From: Hyalangium ruber
Lineage (GTDB): Bacteria > Myxococcota > Myxococcia > Myxococcales > Myxococcaceae
DNA length: 64,000 bases
NCBI RefSeq assembly: GCF_034259325.1
Contig: NZ_JAXIVS010000017.1
Span: forward strand, 161,277 to 225,276
Reading direction: 5' to 3'
Made by a program: the position numbers and the translations under genes. Shown piece after piece: positions 56,444-64,000 of the stretch. The first letter of the stretch is position 1. Each line of letters opens with the position of its first letter. The notes beneath the pieces were generated by a model, which saw only the letters and a program-made list of their open reading frames with translations, searched no databases and was not told the origin of the DNA.

Positions 56444-57095
56444 TGCTCACCCCGCGGGAGCGGGGCCCGTTCCCCGGCTGGCGGGCCACTTCGCCTCGCT
56501 GGAGGTCCAGAACCACGCGGCCCGCCTGGGCATGTGGTTGTTCCTGTCGACCGAAGTGCTGCTCTTCGCCGGTCTGTTCGCCTGCTACGCCTGCTACCGC
56601 TTCCTGTTCCCGGAGGCGTTCGCCGAGGCCAGCCGGAGCCTGGACCTGGTGATGGGCACGGTGAACACCGTGGTGCTCATCACCTCCTCGCTCACGGCGG
56701 CGCTCGCCGTGCATTACGCGAAGGAGGGCAAGAACAACCTGGTGGCGTTGATGTTCACGCTCACCCTGGTCATGGCCGCCGCGTTCCTCGTCATCAAGGG
56801 CTTCGAGTACAGCCACAAGATCCACGACGGCGCGCTGCCGGGTAAGTACTACCACTACGCGAAGATCCAGACCGCCGGAGCCCCCATCTTCTACACGGTC
56901 TACTTCATGGCCACGGGGCTCCACGCCTTCCACGTCACCATCGGTATGGGCGTGCTGCTGTGGCTGACGATTCGGGCCGTGCGCCAGAAGAACTTTGGCC
57001 CCAACAACTATGTCGCGGTCGAGCTGGGCAGCATGTACTGGCACCTCGTCGACCTGGTGTGGATCTTCCTCTTCCCCCTGCTGTACCTCATCTAG
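56433..57095 (+). CDS. coxC: Cytochrome c oxidase subunit III
   Basis: 220 aa with about five to six membrane helices. Family stretches: [60 protein letters not shown]. The conserved Glu in STEVLLFAG is present. Subunit III stabilises the proton-uptake path. It overlaps coxA by 11 nt. Confidence 0.95.
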   Translation: MQSSAHPAGAGPVPRLAGHFASLEVQNHAARLGMWLFLSTEVLLFAGLFACYACYRFLFPEAFAEASRSLDLVMGTVNTVVLITSSLTAALAVHYAKEGKNNLVALMFTLTLVMAAAFLVIKGFEYSHKIHDGALPGKYYHYAKIQTAGAPIFYTVYFMATGLHAFHVTIGMGVLLWLTIRAVRQKNFGPNNYVAVELGSMYWHLVDLVWIFLFPLLYLI

Positions 57096-57107
57096 GAGCC
57101 GCGCATC

Positions 57108-57539
57108 ATGTCCGTGGCCAACGAGTCCCGCTCGGAAGAGCACAACATGCAGGAGCACCACGGTTCAGGTCGTTACTGGATCGTCTGGGGTGCGCTCCTC
57201 ATCTTCACCATCATCACGGTGGTGACGGGCCGCATGCACCTGCCGGACTTCGGCCTGCTGCTGGCGCTCGTCATCGCCACCGTGAAGGGCACCTTGGTGC
57301 TGCTGTTCTTCATGCACCTGGTGGACCACAAGGGAGCCAACCGCCTGGTCATCGGCGTGTCGGTGCTCTTCGTGGTGCTGATGATCATCGCCCCGATGGC
57401 GGACTTCGCCACCCGCTTCCGTGGCGCCAACCCGCCGGGCTCGCACCTGAGCGATCTGCCGGACCTGAACTTCCCGCCGCACAAGCAGCCAGCGTCCACG
57501 CACGGTGGCCAGCTCAAGCCGCCCGACACGCACCCGTAG
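57108..57539 (+). CDS. coxD: Cytochrome c oxidase subunit IV family protein
   Basis: 143 aa, three membrane helices (about 24-42, 48-70, 80-98) with the VKGTLVLLFFMHL stretch typical of bacterial CoxD/COX4 subunits. His-rich N-terminus and a Pro-rich C-tail. Last gene of the act-cox operon, 12 nt after coxC. A long GC-rich stem (57569-57598) follows. Confidence 0.9.
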   Translation: MSVANESRSEEHNMQEHHGSGRYWIVWGALLIFTIITVVTGRMHLPDFGLLLALVIATVKGTLVLLFFMHLVDHKGANRLVIGVSVLFVVLMIIAPMADFATRFRGANPPGSHLSDLPDLNFPPHKQPASTHGGQLKPPDTHP

Positions 57540-57568
57540 TTCGCTTCAGGTCCGCAAGCTGTCTCCGC

Positions 57569-57598
57569 GCGGCGCCGAGGGTCTCCCCGGCGCCGCGT
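57569..57598. terminator. Perfect 10-bp hairpin at the end of the act-cox operon
   Basis: CGCGGCGCCG (57569-57578) and CGGCGCCGCG (57589-57598) are exact inverted repeats around a 10-nt loop. It lies between coxD and the converging DUF481 gene, so it may stop transcription from both sides. There is no T-tract. Confidence 0.6.
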
Positions 57599-57614
57599 GG
57601 CGTCTGCGGGGTGG

Positions 57615-58595
57615 CTAGAAGGCCACCTCGACGCTGGCCGAGAGCGCCGTGTCGGTGGAGACCTTCCCCACCGGAGGCGCGCTGTCGTAGGTGATGATCA
57701 GGCTGGTGCCCAGCGAGAGGGACTCCGTCAGCCGGGCCGACAGCTTGGAGGTGCTGTTGAAGAGCAGGCGCGACTCGCCGAGCACGTTCGGCACCGCCTC
57801 CGCCTCCTCGGTGAAGATGATGTCCTTGGAGAGGCCGTAGCCCAGCGAAATGCCCACGCGCGGACCTCCGAGGTCCACGTCCGGCAGGTCCATCCGGGTG
57901 GGGTAGTACTGGAAGCGCGTCTCGCGGAAGTAGCGGAAGGCCAGGTCCGTGCGCAGCCAGGTAGAGCGCCCCTGCTCGTCCTTCTCGTCCCACCAGCTGA
58001 TGCCCGCGCCGGCCTCGCCGATGCCGCGTGCCTCCACGCTCTTGATGTGGTCCGTCTCCGCGCCCGCCAGCAGGTAGCCGCTCACCACCTTGGTGAAGCG
58101 TCGGTCTCCTCGCACCTGGGCGGCGGCGGCGAGCGCCACCACCTGCGTGCGCTCCTCCTCCGTCTCGGTGGCCGGAAGGCGGCTGCGGCCGTACACCGCC
58201 TGCAGCTTGGCGGAGTAGATCCACTGGCGCGTCTTGCGCTCGGCGGACGCCAGGCCGTTGAAGGTCAACGTCGAGGCATTGCCCGACAGGGCGATGAGTC
58301 CCAGGCCCACGGTGCCCTTCCAGGGGTCCTCCTTCGGGGCCTCGTCCTTCTTCGCCTCCGCGGCGGGGGCGGCCGGCGCGGCGGGAGCAGCCGGAGGCGG
58401 CTGGGTGAGGGACTGGCTCAGGCGCTCGGCGGCGTCGGCCATGCGGGCGCTGGCCTCGGCGGCCTTCTCGGCGGCGGCGGCGGCCTTCTCGGCGGCGGCG
58501 GCGGCTCGCTCGGAGGCGGCGTCCGCGGCGGTGGAAGCGGGAGGAGCAGGAGTCTGGGTCTGGAGCGAGGTAGCGATGAGGAATGCGGTCAACAT
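57615..58595 (-). CDS. DUF481-family outer-membrane protein with coiled-coil
   Basis: 326 aa; the ATG at 58595 gives a short signal-like start (LTAFLIATSLQ). An Ala-rich heptad region (about 20-65, SERAAAAAEKAAAAAEKAAE) suggests a coiled coil, followed by an Ala/Pro linker. The barrel domain (about 95-326) shows LIALSGNASTLTFNGLASAERKTRQW, a DUF481 pattern, and ends in an aromatic residue (VEVAF) as outer-membrane barrels do. Function of DUF481 proteins is unknown; some are salt-stress or phage-receptor related. The coiled coil in front may trimerise or span the periplasm. Confidence 0.8.
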   Translation of the reverse strand: MLTAFLIATSLQTQTPAPPASTAADAASERAAAAAEKAAAAAEKAAEASARMADAAERLSQSLTQPPPAAPAAPAAPAAEAKKDEAPKEDPWKGTVGLGLIALSGNASTLTFNGLASAERKTRQWIYSAKLQAVYGRSRLPATETEEERTQVVALAAAAQVRGDRRFTKVVSGYLLAGAETDHIKSVEARGIGEAGAGISWWDEKDEQGRSTWLRTDLAFRYFRETRFQYYPTRMDLPDVDLGGPRVGISLGYGLSKDIIFTEEAEAVPNVLGESRLLFNSTSKLSARLTESLSLGTSLIITYDSAPPVGKVSTDTALSASVEVAF

Positions 58596-58752
58596 GTGCG
58601 AATCATCCAGTGAGGAGCCACCCCGACTGCCGGAGTAGCGTGAGCGACTGACGCGCCAGGAGGCCATCCGTTGCGGAGGGGTTGGCGACATTGTCGCGCA
58701 GGCCTTTTACTCTGAGTCCTGGGCGCTCGCCGCCCTTTTGGAGGGAACCGCC

Positions 58753-59427
58753 ATGAAGCTCGCCCCCTTGGCTCTGCTGTCCGTGCTGCTGCTTCCCGGC
58801 GCCTCCATGGCCCAACGGCGCATCACCGCCCCCGTGGACATCGCCGTCGGCCCCGCCGCCTTCCTCTTCTTCGGGCCGGTGTTCGAGGATCAGCCCATCC
58901 ACACCGGGTTGAAGATCTCCGTGGAGGCGGTGCTCGACAAGGAGTGGCTGAAGAAGAACCAGGCCCTCATCCCCCGCAGCCAGCGCCGCCGGCTCTCGGG
59001 CATCAGCGAGATTCGCTACGCGCCCGGCGTCGTCAAGCTCATCCCCGACAGCATCATCATCTCGCCGAAGTACCGGGACACGGGCATGTATGGCGCCACG
59101 TGGAAGCCGCTGGGCTTCGGCCTCGGGCTCACGCCCAGCCCGGTGCGCCTGTCCCTCGATGCGGGGTTGATCCTCACGTACGCGTATCTGTTCTCGGACC
59201 GGCTGCCGGACACGCACTTCCTGCGGCCGGGGCTTCAGCTCGGCGCGGATCTCGAGTTCCAGATCAGCAAGAGCTTCCTCGTCAGCTTCGGGTGGGCCTC
59301 GGCGCTGTACGTCCCCCAGAAGCTGGGCACCTTCAACGAGATCAAACCGCTGGATGCCTCCATCTTCCACGTGGGACAGGCGTACATGCTGCTCCACTTC
59401 CGCGTCCCGGTCACCGTCAGCCTGTGA
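58753..59427 (+). CDS. Putative outer-membrane protein, unknown family
   Basis: 224 aa. GGAGGG upstream fixes the ATG. Signal peptide (APLALLSVLLLPGASMAQ). Alternating polar/aromatic strands (GPAAFLFFGPVF, LSLDAGLILTYAYLF, FLVSFGWASALYVPQ, MLLHFRVPVTVSL) suggest an eight-to-ten-strand barrel. No named domain was recognised. The next gene starts 3 nt after its stop. Confidence 0.7.
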   Translation: MKLAPLALLSVLLLPGASMAQRRITAPVDIAVGPAAFLFFGPVFEDQPIHTGLKISVEAVLDKEWLKKNQALIPRSQRRRLSGISEIRYAPGVVKLIPDSIIISPKYRDTGMYGATWKPLGFGLGLTPSPVRLSLDAGLILTYAYLFSDRLPDTHFLRPGLQLGADLEFQISKSFLVSFGWASALYVPQKLGTFNEIKPLDASIFHVGQAYMLLHFRVPVTVSL

Positions 59428-59430
59428 GCC

Positions 59431-60387
59431 ATGCGCCTCGTCCTCGCCACTGACGCCCAGAGGTACGAGCGGGACCTCGTCAACTACCCCGCCTGGGGGC
59501 CGCCCCTCACCGTGGAGGGCTACGTCACGCGTGAGTACCGGCTGCGCTCCCACCCCTGGGCCCAGGCGGAGCTGAAGACGTGGCTGCTGTGCGCGGACAA
59601 CCAAGAGGTGCTCGCCTCGTGCGAGACGTACCGCACCGACAGCTTCCTGCGCGCCGCCGACGGCTCGCTGGAGGCCGGGGACAGCTACGCCATCGCCAGC
59701 GTCTTCACCGAGGAGCGGCTGCGTGGGAAGGGCCATGCCACCCGGCTGATGGACCTCCTGGCCTCGGAGCTCGAGCGTGCCTCGCCCCGCGTCCACAGCG
59801 CACTGCTCCTCTCGGATGTGGGCGCCCCGCTCTACCGCCGCTCTGGCTACCGGGAGACGCCGGCGTGGGACTGGCGCTTCGAGCCGGAGCCCGGCGAGCC
59901 CTCCGAGGGGGTGGACCGGCTGTTGCCGGAGACGGAGATGGGCTCCGCGCTCGCGCGCATGCGAAGGCCCGAGGTGCCCTTCTTCTACTGGCCCACCCCC
60001 GCGCAGCTCGACTGGCACCTGGAGCGGGAGCGCATCTACTCGGAGCTGCTGCCGCGCCCTCGCCCCGAGGCCAACGGCGCCACGGCGGGTGAGTCCACCG
60101 CGCTCTGGTACATGGTGGGCAAGAGCAGCACCCTGATGGTCTTGATGTTCGACGCGCGCACGCCGGAGGCGGCGGCCGCGCTGCTGCGGTCCGCCCGGCG
60201 CGTGGCCCACCGCGCGGGCCTGTCGCGCGTGGTGCTGTGGGAGGAGCCCGCGGCGGCGCCACTGCTGGCCGGTGTTCCAGGCGCGGTGCGCGAGGCACGG
60301 GAAGGCTCGCTGCCCATGTTGCGCTCCCTGCGGCCGGGCCTGGCGCTGGCGGAGGCTACGCCTATCCCCCGGGCCCTCTGGGTCTAG
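59431..60387 (+). CDS. GNAT-family N-acetyltransferase, LYC1-like
   Basis: 318 aa. GNAT core at about 50-130: SYAIASVFTEERLRGKGHATRLMDLL, where the R-x-x-G-x-G/A acetyl-CoA motif is RLRGKGHA, and LYRRSGYRE. The long C-terminal half with WYMVGKSSTLMVLMF and the N-terminal YERDLVNYPAWGPPL resemble the fungal lysine acetyltransferase LYC1 group. Substrate unproven. It is 3 nt after the outer-membrane protein gene; the functional link is unclear. Confidence 0.78.
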   Translation: MRLVLATDAQRYERDLVNYPAWGPPLTVEGYVTREYRLRSHPWAQAELKTWLLCADNQEVLASCETYRTDSFLRAADGSLEAGDSYAIASVFTEERLRGKGHATRLMDLLASELERASPRVHSALLLSDVGAPLYRRSGYRETPAWDWRFEPEPGEPSEGVDRLLPETEMGSALARMRRPEVPFFYWPTPAQLDWHLERERIYSELLPRPRPEANGATAGESTALWYMVGKSSTLMVLMFDARTPEAAAALLRSARRVAHRAGLSRVVLWEEPAAAPLLAGVPGAVREAREGSLPMLRSLRPGLALAEATPIPRALWV

Positions 60388-60412
60388 GGCCGGCTGCGGT
60401 TAGGATGGGGGC

Positions 60413-61582
60413 ATGGCCAAGCGCATCCGGATCATCGAGGGCACGTGGAACTGCACCTCGTGTGACACGAAGGGCATCCTCGCCCGGCACAAGAAGTGCC
60501 CCACCTGCAACAACCCGCGCGAGCTGACGGGCAAGGAGTCCGAGTTCGACTTCGGGGGCACGGATGCGGCCACGGGCAAGTCCCTGCGCGAGGGCGTCAA
60601 CGATGAGAAGGCCCTGGAGATGGCCAACGCCGGGGCGGACTGGTTCTGCGCTTATTGCGGCGCCTCCAACCGGGGCGACCAGACGGCCTGCAAGCACTGC
60701 AGCGCCGAGCGCACGGGGGACGCCAAGGCCCTGAAGGAGGAGGCCGATCCCGGCATGCCTCCGCCCCAGCCCCCGCGCCAGCAGCCTCCGCCGCCCGCGA
60801 AGCCTCCGAAGAAGGGGCTGGGCAAGGTCGGCATGGTGCTCATCGGCATCCCGGTCTTCTGCTGCTTCACCACGCTGGTGTTCGGCTGGTGGGGCTCCCA
60901 GACACACGACTACACAGGCCAGGTCACGAACACCGAGTGGCGGCGCACCGTGTTCCAGGAGCGCTTCACGGCGGTGACGAAGCAGGGCTGGCAGGATGAG
61001 CTGAAGAACCAGGCGCCGCGCATGCCCGTCAACGGCGCGGGCGAGGTGGCGGGCGTGGAGAACGTTCGCGGCTGTGTCTCGCGCCAGCGCGGCACCCGGA
61101 AGGTGGCGGACGGCACCGAGCGCGTGTGCCGGACGAAGTCACGCAAGGTGGCCTGCGGCACCGAGGAGAAGTGCCGCACGCGCGACAAGGGCAACGGCTT
61201 CAAGGAGGAAGTCTGCGAGGACGTGACGAAGTACTGCAGCGAGTCCTACGAGGACTGCGACAACGAGACGCGCTACCGCAACGAGCCGGTCTACGCCCAG
61301 CAGTGCAGCTATGACACGTACGAGTGGAAGGAGCTGGGGCGCAAGGACGCCGCGGGCGGGGACGGAGAGCCTCCGCGCTGGCCGGAGCTGTCGGTGAGCG
61401 CGGCCGACCGCCTGCGCCGCGAGGAGAAGTACACCGTCCACGTCGAGTACGAGGACGACGGCAAGAAGCAGAACACCTATGAGCCCAAGACCGAGCAGGA
61501 GTACCTCGGTTGGAAGAAGGGCCAGCAGGTGTCCGTCAAGGTGGACAACTTCGGAGAAGTGAAGCAGGTGCTTCCGCGTTGA
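60413..61582 (+). CDS. Membrane protein with two RanBP2-type zinc fingers and a Cys-rich ectodomain
   Basis: 389 aa. Finger 1: WNCTSCDTKG...KKCPTC. Finger 2: WFCAYCGASNRGDQTACKHC, which fits the RanBP2 consensus W-x-C-x2-C-x3-N-x6-C-x2-C exactly. A Pro-rich linker (about 115-140) and a transmembrane helix (about 143-163, VLIGIPVFCCFTTLVFGWW) come next. The rest is a Cys-rich extracytoplasmic domain (about 220-300) with at least ten cysteines and many Lys/Arg/Glu. RanBP2 fingers bind RNA or ubiquitin in eukaryotes; here the ligand is unknown. A cytoplasmic finger linked to an oxidised-looking outside domain suggests a sensor or scaffold. Confidence 0.75.
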   Translation: MAKRIRIIEGTWNCTSCDTKGILARHKKCPTCNNPRELTGKESEFDFGGTDAATGKSLREGVNDEKALEMANAGADWFCAYCGASNRGDQTACKHCSAERTGDAKALKEEADPGMPPPQPPRQQPPPPAKPPKKGLGKVGMVLIGIPVFCCFTTLVFGWWGSQTHDYTGQVTNTEWRRTVFQERFTAVTKQGWQDELKNQAPRMPVNGAGEVAGVENVRGCVSRQRGTRKVADGTERVCRTKSRKVACGTEEKCRTRDKGNGFKEEVCEDVTKYCSESYEDCDNETRYRNEPVYAQQCSYDTYEWKELGRKDAAGGDGEPPRWPELSVSAADRLRREEKYTVHVEYEDDGKKQNTYEPKTEQEYLGWKKGQQVSVKVDNFGEVKQVLPR

Positions 61583-61621
61583 GCGGTGTGACGCCTCCTG
61601 GCGTCACCTGGAGCCGAGCCC

Positions 61622-61915
61622 ATGGAATGCACCCGCTGTGGCGCCTGCTGCGTGGCGCCGGACATCGCCGCGCTGGACAAGCCGCTGGGGATGCGCTGCC
61701 CGCACCTCAGCGCCGACAACCTGTGCTCCGTCTACGAGCGCAGGCCCCAGGTCTGTCGGGACTATGGAGCCGACGAGGTGTGCCGCTTGATTGAAGCGCC
61801 CACGCTGGAGGAGCGCGTCCACAAGTACCTGGCCCTCTTTGGCCTCACCGCCGAGGCCGAGGCGACGCGCGAGAAGGGCTGTACCTCCATGCGCCGGGCC
61901 CGCGGCGGAGCGTGA
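61622..61915 (+). CDS. YkgJ-family cysteine-cluster protein
   Basis: 97 aa. The cluster motif is CTRCGACC...RCPHLSADNLCSVYERRPQVCRDY, with a further Cys near VCRLIE and at the end. This arrangement suits a metal or Fe-S site; YkgJ proteins have no firm function. It starts 39 nt after the zinc-finger gene and precedes the hydrolase. Confidence 0.85.
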   Translation: MECTRCGACCVAPDIAALDKPLGMRCPHLSADNLCSVYERRPQVCRDYGADEVCRLIEAPTLEERVHKYLALFGLTAEAEATREKGCTSMRRARGGA

Positions 61916-61990
61916 ACCGGCGGGCAATTGCCCCTCCGGACGACCCGCCAGGCACTTGTCTCGCCGAGCCCCTGGCGCTATCGCCGCTCC

Positions 61991-62974
61991 GTGCGCTTCC
62001 AACCGAACGAGCCCTTCACTCCCGCCGCCGGCCTGGCCTCTCCGCACTCGCAGACCATCTACGCCGCGCTCGTGCGCCCCTCCCGCGCGCCCCTGGTGCG
62101 CCGCGAGCGGCGCGAGCTGCCCGATGGGGACTTCGTCGACCTGGACACCTTCGATGGCGCGCCCGGGTCGCCGCACGTCCTGGCGCTCCATGGGCTGGAG
62201 GGCTCCTCCAAGGCAGGCTACGTCACCGCCATCCTCCGCGGCGCCGCCGAGCGGGGCTGGGGCGCCACCGCCCTCAACTTCCGCTCCTGCAGCGGCGAGC
62301 CCAACCGCCTGGCGCGCTCCTACCACTCGGGAGAGATCGGCGACGCGCTCGCGGTGATGAAGTACCTGCGCACCCGGATCACCGGACCGCTGTACGCGGT
62401 GGGCTTCTCCCTGGGCGCCAACGTGCTTTGCCGGCTGCTGGAGGAGACAGGCGCGGAGGCTCCCGTGGCCGCCGCGGCCTCCGTGAGCGCGCCGTATGAC
62501 CTGGACGCCTGCTGCCGCAAGCTGGATCGGCCCGGCCCCTTCCAGCGCCTCTACCGAGACCGCTTCCTGCGCACGCTCAAGCACAAGGGCCGCGAGAAGC
62601 TGCGGCGCTTTCCGGGCGCCTTCGATCGCAAGGCCATGGAGGCCGCGCACACCATCCGCGCCTTCGATGACTCCGTCACCGCGCCGTTGCACGGCTTCCG
62701 GGACGCGGCCCACTACTACGCGGAGGCGTCCTCCGGGCCTCGACTCCACGCCATCCAGCGGCCCACGCTGCTGCTGAGCTCCTGCGATGATCCGATGTTG
62801 GAGGAGCCCGTCATCCCGCCCCAGGCCTCGAGCAATCCGCACCTGAGCATCGTGCTCACCGAGCGGGGAGGCCACGTGGGCTTCGTCTCGGGCCGCATGC
62901 ACTCGCCGCGATTCTGGGGCGAGGCCCAGGTGCTCGCGTTCTTCGATGCGGTGAACGCCGCTCAGCCGAAGTAG
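61991..62974 (+). CDS. YheT-like alpha/beta-hydrolase
   Basis: 327 aa from the GTG chosen because the YheT start FQPNEPFTPAAGLASPHSQT follows at once; a TTG at 61928 would add 21 residues. Nucleophile motif VGFSLGANVL, with HGLEGSSKAGY as the oxyanion region. The late His is in RGGHVGFVSG and the Asp in SSCDDPM. YheT/ABHD1-3 proteins act as carboxylesterases or lipases of unknown physiological substrate. It converges with the next gene and overlaps it by 13 nt at the 3' end. Confidence 0.88.
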   Translation: MRFQPNEPFTPAAGLASPHSQTIYAALVRPSRAPLVRRERRELPDGDFVDLDTFDGAPGSPHVLALHGLEGSSKAGYVTAILRGAAERGWGATALNFRSCSGEPNRLARSYHSGEIGDALAVMKYLRTRITGPLYAVGFSLGANVLCRLLEETGAEAPVAAAASVSAPYDLDACCRKLDRPGPFQRLYRDRFLRTLKHKGREKLRRFPGAFDRKAMEAAHTIRAFDDSVTAPLHGFRDAAHYYAEASSGPRLHAIQRPTLLLSSCDDPMLEEPVIPPQASSNPHLSIVLTERGGHVGFVSGRMHSPRFWGEAQVLAFFDAVNAAQPK

Positions 62975-63567
62975 ACGATGAAGCCCAGCTTCGCCGACGG
63001 CATCGTGTAGTAGAAGCGGCCGCCCTGAGCTCCCTCGGTGCCGAGGCGCTCCAGGAAGGGCTCCGCCATGCCGCGCACGTCCGGCACATCCACCTGCACC
63101 CAGCTCAGCCCGCCGCGCAGGAAGAACATGTAGCGCTCGGGCCTACCGAACTCGATGCCCAGGTGCGTGCTCGCGTAGGAGTAGCCCACGCGTTCCATCG
63201 AAGGTGTGGGTGGCAGCGACGTGTCCGCCATGCGCCGCGTCAGCTTCTCCACGTCTCCGCAGAGCGCGTGCCCCACCTCGAATGAAGCGCTGGGTGTGAG
63301 CCAGCCTTTCAGGGGTAACAACGTCAGGCCCGCTCGGCCTCCCAGGCGGATGCCGTTGTGCGTGGCGCCCACGTGCAGCCGCACGTGCCTCGATGGACGG
63401 AACGCCGCCGACAGCCCTGCCCCTCCCGGTACTCCCGCATCCAGCAGCAGCCCAAGAGGTGCCAGCCGCTCCGGGTCCTGCGTCCTGCGGGTGACCTCCG
63501 AAGGCTGCGCCGCCGCCGTTCCCCCGAGCAGGAGCCCCGCAACTCCTAGCGTGACCGCCGCCCTCAT
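62962..63567 (-). CDS. Putative beta-barrel outer-membrane protein, unknown family
   Basis: 201 aa. The ATG at 63567 follows GGGAGGG at good spacing; a GTG at 63573 is an alternative. Signal peptide (RAAVTLGVAGLLLGGTAAAQ). Strand-like segments (FRPSRHVRLHVGATHNGIRLGG, STHLGIEFG, YMFFLRGGLSWVQVDV, KLGFIVYFG) and an aromatic end suggest a small barrel. One lone Cys (HALCGD). Its promoter must lie in or near the repeat region that follows. Confidence 0.72.
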   Translation of the reverse strand: MRAAVTLGVAGLLLGGTAAAQPSEVTRRTQDPERLAPLGLLLDAGVPGGAGLSAAFRPSRHVRLHVGATHNGIRLGGRAGLTLLPLKGWLTPSASFEVGHALCGDVEKLTRRMADTSLPPTPSMERVGYSYASTHLGIEFGRPERYMFFLRGGLSWVQVDVPDVRGMAEPFLERLGTEGAQGGRFYYTMPSAKLGFIVYFG

Positions 63568-63729
63568 GCCCACGACCCTCCCCCCAAAGACCAGGACAGC
63601 CGGCCCCGGCAGGTGCTTGACCTACCGGGAACCGGCTCTTCCGTCCCGCCACTCGCCCTTACCCCCGAGCCGTTCCAACCCGGCGTGTTGCCACGAGGTG
63701 CTTCCGCCGTGCCTTCTCGCCCGTCCTCG

Positions 63730-64000
63730 ACCGACCCCATCCCCACCACGGTACCGCTACGCCCCACCACCCCACGCCGCCCGACCCGCCCTGCCCGCCG
63801 CCCGACCCGCCGTACCGCCCGCCCTACCCGCCCGACCCACTCCACCCGCCCCGCACCGCCCAACTCCCCCGTACCGCCCCACACCGTACTGCCCCGTACT
63901 GCCCCGTACCGCCCCGACCCCGCCGCCCTACCCCGTACTGCCCCGTACCGCCCCAACCCCACCGCCCTGCCCCGTACTGCCCCGTACTGCCCCGTACCGC
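63730..64000. repeat. C-rich decamer repeats with a 39-nt higher-order period, cut by the window end
   Basis: Nine copies of CCGTAC(C/T)GCC are seen at 63869, 63884, 63894, 63904, 63933, 63943, 63972, 63982 and 63992 (the last lacks its final base). Pairs of adjacent decamers are joined by 19-nt spacers such as CCGACCCCGCCGCC-CTACC and CCAACCCCACCGCC-CTGCC. This gives starts at 63904, 63943 and 63982, a 39-nt period. Upstream (63730-63868) the same C-rich bias is present with looser CCCGACCC and CCGCCC steps. The strand is strongly pyrimidine-rich. An open frame on the minus strand follows only the repeat and is not taken as a gene. Confidence 0.85.

Noticed and set aside
63564..63962. 132-codon minus-strand frame over the repeat region
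   Set aside because: Translation is a Gly/Arg/Val repeat that merely reflects the DNA repeat; no RBS and no family.
63869..64000. Possible CRISPR array
   Set aside because: Repeat unit is only 10 nt with degenerate spacers of repeat-like sequence; no unique spacers and no cas genes.

Overview
The window is about 64 kb of high-GC (roughly 68-70%) bacterial DNA. Codon use is dominated by G/C at third positions, genes are closely packed, and starts often overlap the previous stop (ATGA, GTGA or TTGA). The content points to a fruiting-body myxobacterium (Myxococcota, probably the Archangium/Cystobacter/Stigmatella group). Evidence for this is three Hanks-type Ser/Thr kinases, a lipoprotein toxin resembling the Swarm-inhibition (Sit) family exchanged between myxobacterial outer membranes, and an alternative complex III with a caa3-type oxidase. 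The assignment rests on gene content and memory of homologues; no search was run.

Layout. 1-5.2 kb: end of a cold-shock gene, an S9 peptidase, a peptide-arginase-like (UPF0489) protein and an Omp85-type surface antigen. 5.3-8.7 kb: a single-domain response regulator, a cobalamin-type binding protein, and the Sit-like toxin with a downstream immunity candidate. 8.8-17.3 kb: a DUF1800/DUF1501 pair, then a coupled operon of Ser/Thr kinase, TPR-fused TonB-dependent receptor and lipoprotein. 17.4-22.1 kb: a response regulator with its own promoter, the MsrPQ periplasmic methionine-sulfoxide repair pair, a CrtW-like carotenoid ketolase and an M49-like peptidase. 22.3-25.4 kb: a two-gene nuclease/TOPRIM-like cassette and HtpG. 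25.4-29.8 kb: two tandemly duplicated Ser/Thr kinases and a CPBP-like membrane protein.

30-37.8 kb holds the tryptophan pathway. A DAHP synthase gene and trpDCFBA run forward, and trpEG runs backward to meet them. A 53-codon remnant of a metallo-beta-lactamase gene sits in the gap between trpA and trpG. 38-44.2 kb holds the ligase-associated DNA repair cassette (MBL-fold exonuclease, ATP-dependent ligase, Lhr-core helicase, PdeM phosphoesterase) plus an HNH nuclease. 44.7-57.5 kb is one long respiratory operon. actABCDEF makes the quinol-oxidising alternative complex III, followed by a small membrane protein, a Sco copper chaperone and coxBACD. The oxidase subunit II carries a fused cytochrome c, and subunit I has the YS motif of A2-type oxidases, so electrons would pass from menaquinol through ACIII to a caa3 oxidase.

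57.6-63.6 kb holds envelope proteins, a GNAT enzyme, a membrane protein with RanBP2-type zinc fingers, a YkgJ cysteine-cluster protein, a YheT-like hydrolase and a beta-barrel-like protein. The last 240 bases are an organised C-rich repeat with 10-nt units in a 39-nt higher-order period, cut by the window edge. No tRNA, rRNA, insertion sequence or CRISPR array was seen. The best candidates for under-described biology are the Sit-like toxin/immunity pair and the nuclease/TOPRIM-like pair.
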